DNA of 64,000 nucleotides, from assembly GCF_037104765.1 (NCBI RefSeq), contig NZ_JBAWSY010000009.1, positions 62,001-126,000 on the forward strand, in the 5' to 3' direction. The notes under the pieces were generated by a model. It made no database searches, was not told the origin of the DNA, and was given only the letters and a program-made list of their open reading frames with translations. The DNA comes from Psychrobacillus mangrovi. Lineage in GTDB: Bacteria > Bacillota > Bacilli > Bacillales_A > Planococcaceae. How positions within the stretch are numbered: position 1 is the first letter of the stretch; every line of letters begins with the position of its first letter. Both the position numbers and the translations under genes were made by a program. Positions 51,729 through 60,434 of this stretch are shown piece by piece.

Positions 51729-52754
51729 GTGATTAGCTTGAAAGATATTTCGAAAAAGTTCAGTACGAAGCAAGGTACCATTGTTGCTGTTGATAATGTA
51801 AATCTTACAATTAAGCAGGGTGAGATCTTTGGAATTATTGGATATAGTGGTGCCGGAAAAAGTACGTTAATTAGATTGTTAAATGGATTGGAAAAGCCAA
51901 CCTCCGGACAAATTGTTGTTAATGATAAAGAAATTACATCAATTACCGAAGATAAGCTTCGACAAGTAAGACAAAAAGTAAGTATGATATTTCAACATTT
52001 TAATCTTTTATGGTCAAGAACAGTTGCAGAAAACATAGCTTTTCCATTGGAAATCGCAGGAGTGCCAAAAGAACAAAGAGCTACTCGTGTAAAAGAGTTG
52101 ATAGAGCTAGTTGGTTTAGAAGGAAGAGGGGATTATTATCCTTCTCAGCTATCTGGAGGTCAAAAGCAACGAGTAGGAATTGCTCGAGCACTAGCAAATC
52201 GTCCAGAAGTACTGCTTTGTGATGAAGCTACATCTGCACTTGACCCAGAAACAACGGATTCGATATTAGATTTATTAATTAGTATTAATGAAAGATTAGG
52301 CTTAACCATTGTATTAATAACTCATGAAATGCAAGTCATTCAAAAGATTTGTAACCGAGTAGCAGTTATGGAGAATGGTCAAGTGGTAGAGGAAGGGGAC
52401 GTACTTGAAGTTTTCCAAAACCCCAAACAGCCTATTACAAAGAGATTTGTTTCGCAAGTGTCCGAAAATGCGCAGGCTCAGCAAACGATACAAAATTTAA
52501 GAGAACTTTATCCAAATGGCAAACTGATTAAGCTTGTTTTTGTAGGTGACCAAACAGAACAGCCGATTCTTTCAAGACTAATTAAACAATTCGATTTGGA
52601 AGTAAATATAGTCCAAGGAAATGTTTCGCATACGAAAAGTGGAGCATATGGAACATTGATTCTCCAAATTGACGGTGATGCATTGGCAATTGATAAAGCA
52701 ATTCTTTTTATTAATGAACAAAAAGTGCACACAGAGGTGATCAACAATGATTAA
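51729..52754 (+). CDS. metN: Methionine ABC transporter ATP-binding protein
   Basis: A 341-residue ABC ATPase: Walker A GYSGAGKSTLIRLLNGLE, signature LSGGQKQRVGIARAL, Walker B VLLCDEATSALD, and a C-terminal NIL/ACT-like regulatory domain (residues about 265-340) that senses methionine in this family. The start is GTG 51729 behind AGGAGGGA. It overlaps metP by 8 bases. Confidence 0.95.
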   Translation: MISLKDISKKFSTKQGTIVAVDNVNLTIKQGEIFGIIGYSGAGKSTLIRLLNGLEKPTSGQIVVNDKEITSITEDKLRQVRQKVSMIFQHFNLLWSRTVAENIAFPLEIAGVPKEQRATRVKELIELVGLEGRGDYYPSQLSGGQKQRVGIARALANRPEVLLCDEATSALDPETTDSILDLLISINERLGLTIVLITHEMQVIQKICNRVAVMENGQVVEEGDVLEVFQNPKQPITKRFVSQVSENAQAQQTIQNLRELYPNGKLIKLVFVGDQTEQPILSRLIKQFDLEVNIVQGNVSHTKSGAYGTLILQIDGDALAIDKAILFINEQKVHTEVINND

Positions 52755-53415
52755 TACTTTATTTCCAAATGTTGATTGGCCAAAAATGTGGGAAGCGACA
52801 ATGGAAACTCTTTATATGACTGCAGTTTCTACCTTATTAACATTTGTATTTGGTCTAGCACTAGGATTACTCTTGTTTTTAACAAGTCCGCACCAAGCAT
52901 GGGCCAACAAACTAGCAAATTGGTTAACGGGAGCATTTGTAAATATATTTCGTTCCATACCATTTATTATTTTAATCATATTGCTAATACCATTAACAAA
53001 GTTTCTTTTAGGCACAATTCGCGGCCCTAATGCAGCATTTCCCGCTCTTGTAATTGGAGCAGCTCCATTTTACGCTCGGATGGTTTTGATTGGATTAAGA
53101 GAAATTGACAAAGGTGTACTAGAAGCAGCTAAATCAATGGGTGCTAAAACTTCTACTATTATATGGAAGGTTTTATTGCCTGAATCGATGCCAGCATTAG
53201 TCTCTGGACTAACAGTTACATGTATATCGCTAGTTGGATATACGGCAATGGCGGGTATTATTGGGGCAGGCGGCTTGGGTACGTTAGCTTTCTTAGATGG
53301 GTTTCAACGAAGTAGAGAAGATGTAACGCTTGTTGCAACCATATTAATACTCATTGTTGTATTTATTATTCAATGGATTGGCGATACGATTACAACAAAA
53401 ATAGACAAAAGATAA
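52747..53415 (+). CDS. metP: Methionine ABC transporter permease
   Basis: A 222-residue permease with five helices and the EAA loop VLEAAKSMGAKTSTIIWKVLLPE. It pairs with MetN in a MetNP2Q importer for methionine (also called metI). AGAGGTGATC is immediately upstream, inside metN. Confidence 0.94.
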   Translation: MINTLFPNVDWPKMWEATMETLYMTAVSTLLTFVFGLALGLLLFLTSPHQAWANKLANWLTGAFVNIFRSIPFIILIILLIPLTKFLLGTIRGPNAAFPALVIGAAPFYARMVLIGLREIDKGVLEAAKSMGAKTSTIIWKVLLPESMPALVSGLTVTCISLVGYTAMAGIIGAGGLGTLAFLDGFQRSREDVTLVATILILIVVFIIQWIGDTITTKIDKR

Positions 53416-53479
53416 TTGGTGTTCACGAGTTTACTCGATCACATATAAAATTGGGGAATTAGAGAAGGAGAGAATTTAA

Positions 53480-54286
53480 ATGAAAAAGTTTTTAGCAGGA
53501 GCATTATTGTCTGTTAGTGCATTAACTCTAGCAGCTTGCGGTGGAGAAGAAGAAAGCGGCAAATTAGTAGTAGGAGCATCTAACGTTCCTCATGCTGAGA
53601 TTTTAGAACAAGCTAAACCATTATTAGAAGAACAAGGTATTGAACTTACAATTGAAACTTACCAAGACTATGTTTTACCAAACCAAGATTTAGATTCAGG
53701 AGACTTGGATGCTAACTTCTTCCAACACATCCCTTATTTCGAGGGACAAAAAGAAGAATTTGGATATGATTTTGTAAATGCAGGTGGAATTCACATCGAG
53801 CCAATAGGTTTATATTCTAAAAAGTATGGATCTATTGAAGAATTACCAGAAGGTGCAACAATTCTAATGAGTAACTCTGTTGCTGACCATGGTCGTGTAC
53901 TAGCTATGTTAGAGGCTCAAGGTTTAATTAAATTAGCTGAAGGTATTGATAAAACAACAGCTGAAGTAACTGATATTGTAGAGAATCCAAAAAATATTGA
54001 ATTTGACGCTAACTATGAAGCTGCATTATTAGTGCAACTATATGAAAATGAAGAAGGCGATGCAGTACTAATCAATTCAAACTATGCATTAGACGCTGGG
54101 CTTAACCCAATGGAAGATTCTATTGCTATTGAAGACTCTGAATCTCCATATGTAAACATCATTGCAGTTAAAGCTGGCGATGAAGATAAAAAAGAAATCA
54201 AAGCTCTAGTAGACGTTTTACACTCTAAAGAAATTCAAGATTTCATCGTTGAAGAGTGGGGCGGATCTGTAGTTCCAGTTAAATAA
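53480..54286 (+). CDS. metQ: Methionine-binding lipoprotein
   Basis: A 268-residue NlpA/MetQ-family substrate-binding lipoprotein. The signal peptide ends with the lipobox LTLAACGG, lipid-modified Cys20. The mature part contains GASNVPHAEILEQ, TYQDYVLPNQDLDSGDLDANFFQHIPY and INSNYALDAGL, which are family signatures. AGAAGGAGAG precedes the ATG. Confidence 0.95.
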   Translation: MKKFLAGALLSVSALTLAACGGEEESGKLVVGASNVPHAEILEQAKPLLEEQGIELTIETYQDYVLPNQDLDSGDLDANFFQHIPYFEGQKEEFGYDFVNAGGIHIEPIGLYSKKYGSIEELPEGATILMSNSVADHGRVLAMLEAQGLIKLAEGIDKTTAEVTDIVENPKNIEFDANYEAALLVQLYENEEGDAVLINSNYALDAGLNPMEDSIAIEDSESPYVNIIAVKAGDEDKKEIKALVDVLHSKEIQDFIVEEWGGSVVPVK

Positions 54287-54296
54287 TTTAGAACGT

Positions 54297-54326
54297 AGCA
54301 GGCACTATAAGTGTCTGCTTTTTTTG
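54297..54326 (+). terminator. Terminator after metQ
   Basis: AGCAGGCAC, short loop, GTGTCTGCT stem with seven Ts. Confidence 0.85.
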
Positions 54327-54334
54327 TGTATGGA

Positions 54335-55022
54335 TACGAGCGATTGTGATTCCTTGGGGCGGATAAAGTTTAACTAGGGTCGGATTGCGAAGCATTAGGA
54401 GCGTATACCAACTAGCTAGGAGCGATTGTGATTCCTTGGGGCGGATAAAGTTTATTAGGGTCGGATGGCGAAGCATTGGGAGCGAATACCAACTTGTAAG
54501 GATGGATTGTAATTCGTTGGAGCCGATAAATTTTAACTAGGGTCGGATGGCGAAGCATTTGGAGCGAATACCAACTTGTTAGGATGGATTGTGATTCGTT
54601 GGAGCGGATAAAGTTTAACTAGGGTCGGATGGCGAAGCATTAGGAGCGGATACCAACTAGCTAGGAGCGATTGTGATTCTTTGGGGCGGATAAAGTTTAT
54701 TAGGGGCGGATTGCGAAGCATTGGGAGCGAATACCAACTTGTTAGGATGGATTGTAATTCGTTGGAGCGGATAAAGTTTATTAGGGGCGGATTGCGAAGC
54801 ATTGGGAGCGAATACCAACTTGTTAGGATGGATTGTAATTCGTTGGAGCGGATAAAGTTTATTAGGGGCGGATTGCAAACAATTAAGAGCGTATACCAAC
54901 TACTTAGGTGCGATTGTGATTCCTTTGAGCGGATAAAGTTTATTAGGGTCGGATGGCAAAGAATTAGGAGCGTAAACCAACTAGCTAGGAGCGATTGTGA
55001 TGCGATTGAACGGATTAAGTTT
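54335..55022. repeat. Tandem array of about eight 81-82 bp units
   Basis: The word GAAGCATT (or its variants AAACAATT, AAAGAATT) recurs at 54389, 54470, 54552, 54634, 54715, 54796, 54877 and 54958, a period of 81-82 bases. A consensus unit reads GGAGCGNATACCAACT, TAGGAGCGATTGTGATTCCT, TGGGGCGGATAAAGTTTA and TTAGGGTCGGATGGC. Units fall into two types: one has AGCTAGGAGCGATTG, the other TTGTTAGGATGGATTG; they alternate irregularly (A A B B A B B A A). Frames open across it on both strands are a by-product of the 81-base period being a multiple of three; none has a convincing start and ribosome-binding site. It is neither CRISPR nor coding. Confidence 0.9.
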
Positions 55023-55131
55023 AATTAGGAACACAAACCTATTTTTAATGAGTGAAAACCAATGTAATTTGAAATAGATTCATAGATATTTTTAACTATT
55101 CATGTTATTCTGATTATGAGGTGATGAATAG

Positions 55132-56070
55132 TTGATTATAAAATCTTATGCTAAATCAATACATATCGAAGCAATGGAACAGCTTTTAAAACGACTCTCA
55201 TTTGAACATCCATTATACCCAAAGATAGTAAAAGATATTGGTGCCATTAGAGCTGGTGATTTTGGAGAAGAGATTGTTTTTCGAGAGCTAGAAAAAATGC
55301 AATTACCGTATAAATACTATGTATTTCATAAGGTGTTCCTCTTTGCTGAAAATGGTTTTGAAATGGATATTCTAATAATCACTCCTTATGGAGCAATTAT
55401 TCTAGAAGTTAAAAATATCATAGGAGAATTAGTGTTTACTGAGAATCCATCCCAGCTACTACAACAAAAAGAAACTGAATTGAATAAATACCCTTGTCCA
55501 GCCGGGCAACTGAATGAATACAAGTATCAATTATCCCAATTTCTGCTAGAGTATAATATCTCCATTCCCATTTATGGTGCCGTTGTTTTTGCCTCTCGAA
55601 ATAGCATTGTTAAAGTATCAACAGACAAAGCTACCATTCTTAATAGAAATGAAGTCCGACCTTATCTTCGTAGACTACAAAATCTTAATCCCACTCTCAC
55701 CATAGAGGATATTGAAAAATTAAAAGATATTCTCCTTATAAAAAATACCTCGAATACTTACTCTCCATTGATTAATCAATTTTCTATTAAAGCAGAAGAC
55801 CTTAAAAAAGGTGTGGAATGTCTTAATTGTGGACTAATAGGTATGCAAAAAAGAAAACGAACATGGTATTGCGCAGCGTGCGGAAAAAGTGATCATACTG
55901 CTCACATGAAAGCTATTTCCACATACTTTTTGTTATGTAATGATTTTATTACGAATAAAGAATGTAGGGAATTTCTCCTTCTTAATAATAGACATGAGGC
56001 CAAGAGAATTCTATCAAACACTAGCTTAACTAGAGTTGGAAATAATAAATTAACACGATATACTAAATAG
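55132..56070 (+). CDS. NERD-domain protein with C-terminal zinc ribbon
   Basis: A 312-residue protein. The NERD (nuclease-related) domain spans about residues 30-150: AGDFGEEIVFRELEKM, YYVFHKVFLF, GFEMDILIITPYGAIILEVKNI, the D-x(n)-E-V-K pattern of a PD-(D/E)xK-type nuclease fold. The C-terminus carries a Zn ribbon, VECLNCGLIGMQKRKRTWYCAACGKSD. Such proteins are thought to act on DNA, but activity is unproven. It begins at TTG 55132 with GAGGTGATGA upstream. It follows the tandem repeats, a typical accessory setting. Confidence 0.82.
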   Translation: MIIKSYAKSIHIEAMEQLLKRLSFEHPLYPKIVKDIGAIRAGDFGEEIVFRELEKMQLPYKYYVFHKVFLFAENGFEMDILIITPYGAIILEVKNIIGELVFTENPSQLLQQKETELNKYPCPAGQLNEYKYQLSQFLLEYNISIPIYGAVVFASRNSIVKVSTDKATILNRNEVRPYLRRLQNLNPTLTIEDIEKLKDILLIKNTSNTYSPLINQFSIKAEDLKKGVECLNCGLIGMQKRKRTWYCAACGKSDHTAHMKAISTYFLLCNDFITNKECREFLLLNNRHEAKRILSNTSLTRVGNNKLTRYTK

Positions 56071-56162
56071 TAGATAAGTTTTCTGAAGAAAAAAATGTTT
56101 GACGGTGTGTTAACATGGGTATGTAAGTATAGTAAGATTTAAAAAATCGAGAGGAATGATTC

Positions 56163-56354
56163 ATTATCAATTTAGAAGAGTTGCCCTACACAGAACAAAT
56201 GGACCACGCGTTTAGAGGAGTTCACGGTTTCGGATATACCGAATTACGAAATAGTCAGGATTTAAGACTGAAGGTTGAACAACGTAGACAGCGAGATCAT
56301 GAGAAAAGTGTCCAACTAGTCGCGAAAATTGATGCTCAATCTTTTCGAGGTTAA
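56163..56354 (+). CDS. 63-residue protein with an apparent ATT start
   Basis: The frame from 56163 to 56354 translates as a well-formed hydrophilic protein, (M)INLEELPYTEQMDHAF, RGVHGFGYTELRNSQDL, RLKVEQRRQRDHEKSV and QLVAKIDAQSFRG. A GAGAGG site (56149-56154) sits 8 bases before ATT 56163, a stop (TGA 56157) lies just upstream in frame, and no ATG/GTG/TTG occurs until TTG 56181, which has no site. A TTGACG-17-TGTAAG promoter-like pair precedes it (56099-56127) and a strong terminator follows. I do not recognise the family. ATT initiation is rare; a TTG start at 56181 is the alternative. Confidence 0.55.
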   Translation: MINLEELPYTEQMDHAFRGVHGFGYTELRNSQDLRLKVEQRRQRDHEKSVQLVAKIDAQSFRG

Positions 56355-56368
56355 ATAAAAGATGATAA

Positions 56369-56405
56369 AAAATCCATGGAGAAACTATTCTCCATGGATT
56401 TTTTA
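56369..56405. terminator. Terminator after the 63-residue gene
   Basis: AAAAATCCATGGAGA / TCTCCATGGATTTTTT, a long perfect stem with T-run. Confidence 0.88.
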
Positions 56406-56651
56406 AGTTAAACACTATATTCATAGTGAAATCCATTCTCATTTGGGATAGCTTATTGAAAATTATCAGGGAATATTGCATTACTTAAAAGAAAGAGATA
56501 ATACAGAAAAATACAAGAAAAACAATAGATTTATAATCAAAATGAGAAAGTGTTTCAAAAGATTTGCATGGCAATAGACTTTGGGTTAAGATTAGAATGA
56601 TAATAAATTAGAATGGTAATCCATTCGAAGTTACTTAATGGAGGTTATTAC

Positions 56652-57431
56652 ATGTCAACTTTAGTGATTAAGGATTTACACGTTGCTATAGACGGTAAAG
56701 AGATATTAAAGGGTGTTAATTTAACAATTAATACAAACGAAATTCACGCAGTTATGGGTCCAAACGGAACTGGTAAATCTACTTTAGCATCTGCTATTAT
56801 GGGTCACCCTAAATATGAAGTGACTTCAGGTTCAATTGAATTGGACGGGGAAAATGTTTTAGAAATGGAAGTAGATGAACGCGCTCAAGCTGGTTTGTTT
56901 TTAGCTATGCAATATCCAAGTGAAATTACTGGTGTAACAAACGCAGACTTCTTACGTTCAGCTATTAATTCACGCCGAGAAGAAGGCGATGAAATTTCTT
57001 TAATGAAGTTCATCCGTGAATTGGACAGCAAAATGGAATTTTTAGAAATGGATTTAGACATGGCTCAACGTTATTTAAATGAAGGATTCTCAGGTGGAGA
57101 GAAAAAACGTAATGAGATTCTTCAATTAATGATGTTAAAACCAAAATTCGCTATCTTAGATGAGATTGACTCAGGTTTAGATATCGATGCACTAAAAGTT
57201 GTTTCAAAAGGAATTAACGAAATGCGTGGAGAAGGTTTCGGAAGTCTAGTGATCACTCACTACCAACGTCTTCTTAACTACATTACTCCTGACCATGTAC
57301 ACGTTATGATGCAAGGTCGCGTAGTGAAATCTGGTGGTCCTGAGCTTGCACAAAAACTAGAAGCACAAGGATATGACTGGATTAAAGAAGAGTTAGGAAT
57401 TGAAGACGAGACAGTTGGACAAGAAGCATAA
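56652..57431 (+). CDS. sufC: Fe-S cluster assembly ATPase SufC
   Basis: A 259-residue ABC-type ATPase: Walker A GPNGTGKSTLASAIMGH, signature FSGGEKKRNEILQ, Walker B FAILDEIDSGLD. It drives conformational change of the SufBC2D scaffold. ATG 56652 follows TGGAGGT; the frame from 56613 is longer only by an untranslated part. It heads the sufCDSUB operon, the main, essential Fe-S system of Bacillus. Confidence 0.95.
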   Translation: MSTLVIKDLHVAIDGKEILKGVNLTINTNEIHAVMGPNGTGKSTLASAIMGHPKYEVTSGSIELDGENVLEMEVDERAQAGLFLAMQYPSEITGVTNADFLRSAINSRREEGDEISLMKFIRELDSKMEFLEMDLDMAQRYLNEGFSGGEKKRNEILQLMMLKPKFAILDEIDSGLDIDALKVVSKGINEMRGEGFGSLVITHYQRLLNYITPDHVHVMMQGRVVKSGGPELAQKLEAQGYDWIKEELGIEDETVGQEA

Positions 57432-57449
57432 GAAAGGGGACGAATCAGC

Positions 57450-58757
57450 ATGACGGTTGAAACAAAATTGGCATTAACCGAGCAGGATATCCGCTCCTTT
57501 TCAGAAAGTAAACAAGAACCAAGCTGGTTGACAGACCTTCGTCTACAAGCACTTGGTGAGCTTGAATCACTTCCAATGCCAAAGCCAGATAAAACAAAAA
57601 TCGATAATTGGAATTTCATTGAATTTCCTACACATACTGTAGAGAGCAGTGTTTTTACTTCTTTAGAAGAATTACCAGAAGAAGTAAAAGCACTTGTAAA
57701 TGCAGAAGAACAAAAAAATATTTATATTCAACATAATAATACCCCTGCATTTGTTTCTTTATCGGAAGAACTAAAAGCAAAAGGTGTTATTTTAACAGAT
57801 ATTTTTACAGCAATCCGTGAAAATAGTGACCTAGTTCAAAAATATTTTATGACAGATGGCGTAAAAGTAAATGAGCATAAACTAACAGCTTTACATGCAG
57901 CACTTTTAAATGGTGGGGTATTTGTATACGTACCGAAAAATGTTGTAGTAGAAGAGCCAATCCAAGTAATTTATTTACACGACGACAATACAGCTTCACT
58001 TTTCAATCACACTTTACTAGTTGCAGATGAAAACAGTGTAGTTACGTATGTGGAAAACTATTTATCAACTGTTGAAGAAACAAACGGCTTAGCTAATATT
58101 GTTTCTGAAGTTATTGCGAAAGATAATGCAAAAGTAACTTTTGGAACTGTAGATGTACTTGCAGAAGGATTTACTACTTATGTAAACCGCCGCGGAGTAA
58201 CAAACCGTGATGCAGTGCTTGAATGGGCACTTGGCATGATGAACGATAGCGATACGATTTCTGAAAATGTAACTCATTTAGTTGGGGACAATTCACAAGG
58301 TCGTGTTAAAATGGTTGTTGTAGGTCGAGGGAAACAAAAACAAAACTTTACAACAAAAGTTATTCATTGGGGAAAACATACAGATGGTCATATCCTGAAA
58401 CACGGTGTAATGAAAGACGAGGCATCATCTATTTTTAATGGAATTGGGAAAATTGAATTTGGGGCTACAAAATCAAATGCAGTACAAGAATCCCGTGTAC
58501 TTATGTTAAGTGAAAAAGCACGTGGAGATGCTAACCCGATTTTACTGATTGATGAAGATGATGTAACAGCAGGTCACGCAGCTTCTGTTGGCCGAGTAGA
58601 CCCACTTCAGTTGTACTATTTAATGAGCCGTGGTATTTCAAAACACGAAGCAGAGCGTCTAGTTATCCATGGATTCCTTGCTCCAGTAGTAAATGAATTA
58701 CCTATCGAAGGCGTAAAGAAACAGCTGACGGAGGTTATTGAAAGGAAAGTTCGCTAA
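57450..58757 (+). CDS. sufD: Fe-S cluster assembly protein SufD
   Basis: A 435-residue scaffold subunit. The N-terminal domain is helical; the middle is the right-handed beta-helix shared with SufB (VVVEEPIQVIYLHDDNTASLFNHTLLVADENSVVTYVEN); it ends DPLQLYYLMSRGISKHEAERLVIHGFL, the conserved C-terminal signature with His. It forms a heterodimer with SufB. Its stop overlaps the sufS start (TAATG). Confidence 0.95.
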   Translation: MTVETKLALTEQDIRSFSESKQEPSWLTDLRLQALGELESLPMPKPDKTKIDNWNFIEFPTHTVESSVFTSLEELPEEVKALVNAEEQKNIYIQHNNTPAFVSLSEELKAKGVILTDIFTAIRENSDLVQKYFMTDGVKVNEHKLTALHAALLNGGVFVYVPKNVVVEEPIQVIYLHDDNTASLFNHTLLVADENSVVTYVENYLSTVEETNGLANIVSEVIAKDNAKVTFGTVDVLAEGFTTYVNRRGVTNRDAVLEWALGMMNDSDTISENVTHLVGDNSQGRVKMVVVGRGKQKQNFTTKVIHWGKHTDGHILKHGVMKDEASSIFNGIGKIEFGATKSNAVQESRVLMLSEKARGDANPILLIDEDDVTAGHAASVGRVDPLQLYYLMSRGISKHEAERLVIHGFLAPVVNELPIEGVKKQLTEVIERKVR

Positions 58758-59986
58758 TGCTCAGCAAAGAGATTCGAAGCTATTTTCCAATATTAAATCA
58801 AGAAATCAATGGTCATCCACTTGTCTATTTAGATAGTGGTGCTACTTCTCAAAAGCCGGTTCAAGTAATCGATGCAATTAAAAAGTATTATGAATTTGAA
58901 AACTCTAATGTTCACCGAGGTGTTCATACATTAGGAAATCGTGCGACAGAAAGTTACGAAGGTGCACGAGAAAAGGTTCGAAAATTCATTAATGCTAAAT
59001 CGACAAAAGAAATAATATTTACTCGTGGTACAACAACATCTATCAATACAGTTGCAAGAAGCTATGGCTTAGCAAATGTAAAAGAAGGCGATGAAATTGT
59101 TATCACGCATATGGAACACCATTCTAATATCATTCCGTGGCAACAACTTGCGAAAGATACAGGTGCAATATTAAAATATATCGATTTAGAAGCAGATGGA
59201 ACATTATCATTAGAAAAAGTTCGTGCTACTATCACAGATAAAACGAAAATTGTATCCATTGTATACGTTTCAAACGTATTAGGTACAATGAATCCAATTA
59301 AAGAAATTACAGAAATTGCGCATGAGCATGGTGCTATAATGGTAGTGGACGGAGCTCAGGCTGCCCCACACTTAAAGCTAGATGTTCAAAATTTGGATTG
59401 TGATTTTCTTGCTTTTTCAGGTCACAAAATGTGTGGTCCAACTGGTATTGGCGTACTTTATGGTAAACAAGAATTGCTTGAAAACATGGAGCCAATCGAG
59501 TTTGGTGGAGAAATGATTGACTTTGTAGGCTTATACGAGTCTACTTGGAAAGAGCTTCCTTGGAAATTTGAAGGAGGAACACCAATCATTGCTGGTGCAA
59601 TAGGTTTAGCTGCTGCGATTGATTTCCTTGAAGAAATCGGGCTAGATGAGATTGAAAAACACGAGCATGAGCTTGCTGCTTACGCCATGGATAAAATGCT
59701 AACAATAGAAGGCTTGACTATTTATGGACCAAGTGATCCGTCTAAGCGAGCTGGAATTGTAACATTCAACTTAGATGATGTGCATCCACATGATGTTGCA
59801 ACCGTACTTGATATGAGCGGTATTGCTGTTCGTGCAGGTCATCATTGTGCACAACCGTTGATGAAATGGTTACAATGTACGGCTACTGCAAGAGCAAGTT
59901 TTTATCTTTATAACACAGAAGAGGATATTGACCGTTTAGTTGCTGGATTGCGCACTGCAAAGGAGTATTTTAACGATGTCTTCTAA
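58757..59986 (+). CDS. sufS: Cysteine desulfurase SufS
   Basis: A 409-residue PLP enzyme taking sulfur from cysteine as a persulfide. PLP Lys224 lies in AFSGHKMCGPTGIG and the catalytic Cys364 in VRAGHHCAQPLM. Also seen: VYLDSGATSQKP and THMEHHSNIIPWQ. Class II type, acting with SufU. Confidence 0.95.
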   Translation: MLSKEIRSYFPILNQEINGHPLVYLDSGATSQKPVQVIDAIKKYYEFENSNVHRGVHTLGNRATESYEGAREKVRKFINAKSTKEIIFTRGTTTSINTVARSYGLANVKEGDEIVITHMEHHSNIIPWQQLAKDTGAILKYIDLEADGTLSLEKVRATITDKTKIVSIVYVSNVLGTMNPIKEITEIAHEHGAIMVVDGAQAAPHLKLDVQNLDCDFLAFSGHKMCGPTGIGVLYGKQELLENMEPIEFGGEMIDFVGLYESTWKELPWKFEGGTPIIAGAIGLAAAIDFLEEIGLDEIEKHEHELAAYAMDKMLTIEGLTIYGPSDPSKRAGIVTFNLDDVHPHDVATVLDMSGIAVRAGHHCAQPLMKWLQCTATARASFYLYNTEEDIDRLVAGLRTAKEYFNDVF

Positions 59987-60410
59987 TAATTTAGATCAAT
60001 TATATCGTCGAGTAATAATGGACCATTATAAAAATCCTCGTAACAAAGGAAGTATCGAGGAAGGTGCTCTAACAATTGACATGAATAACCCAACTTGTGG
60101 AGATCGCATTCATTTAACACTTCAAGTGGAAGATGGAGTTATCCAAAACGCAAAGTTTGATGGGGAAGGTTGTTCTATTTCAATGGCATCTGCTTCCATG
60201 ATGACCCAAGCAGTAAAAGGGAAAAAAGTGGATGAAGCTTTAAAACTTTCCACTACTTTTTCAGAGATGATGCTAGGAAAAGACTATGATGATTCCATTG
60301 ACTTGGAGGATATCGAAGCATTACATGGAGTATCTAAGTTTCCTGCACGTATTAAATGTGCAACACTTGCTTGGAAGGCTATGGAAAAAGGCGTTTCAGA
60401 AGAAAAATAA
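59976..60410 (+). CDS. sufU: Zinc-dependent sulfur transferase SufU
   Basis: A 144-residue IscU-like protein. The zinc ligands Cys41, Asp43, Cys66 and Cys128 (NPTCGDR, GEGCSISMAS, RIKCATLAW) are intact, and the insert between the last two cysteines identifies SufU rather than IscU. It accepts the persulfide from SufS. ATG 59976 with AAAGGAG upstream lies inside the end of sufS (11-base overlap). Confidence 0.95.
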   Translation: MSSNNLDQLYRRVIMDHYKNPRNKGSIEEGALTIDMNNPTCGDRIHLTLQVEDGVIQNAKFDGEGCSISMASASMMTQAVKGKKVDEALKLSTTFSEMMLGKDYDDSIDLEDIEALHGVSKFPARIKCATLAWKAMEKGVSEEK

Positions 60411-60434
60411 TAATTGGAGAACGGAGGAAATACG

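Noticed and set aside
54335..55022. CRISPR array
   Set aside because: Units are contiguous and diverged along their whole length, with no short constant repeat and unique spacers, and no cas genes are nearby.
54288..55028. Repeat-protein frames over the tandem array on both strands
   Set aside because: The 81-base period keeps frames open by chance; none has a convincing start, and frames overlap on both strands.
56212..56481. 89-codon minus-strand ORF
   Set aside because: It runs through a strong terminator and opposite the better-supported 63-codon gene.
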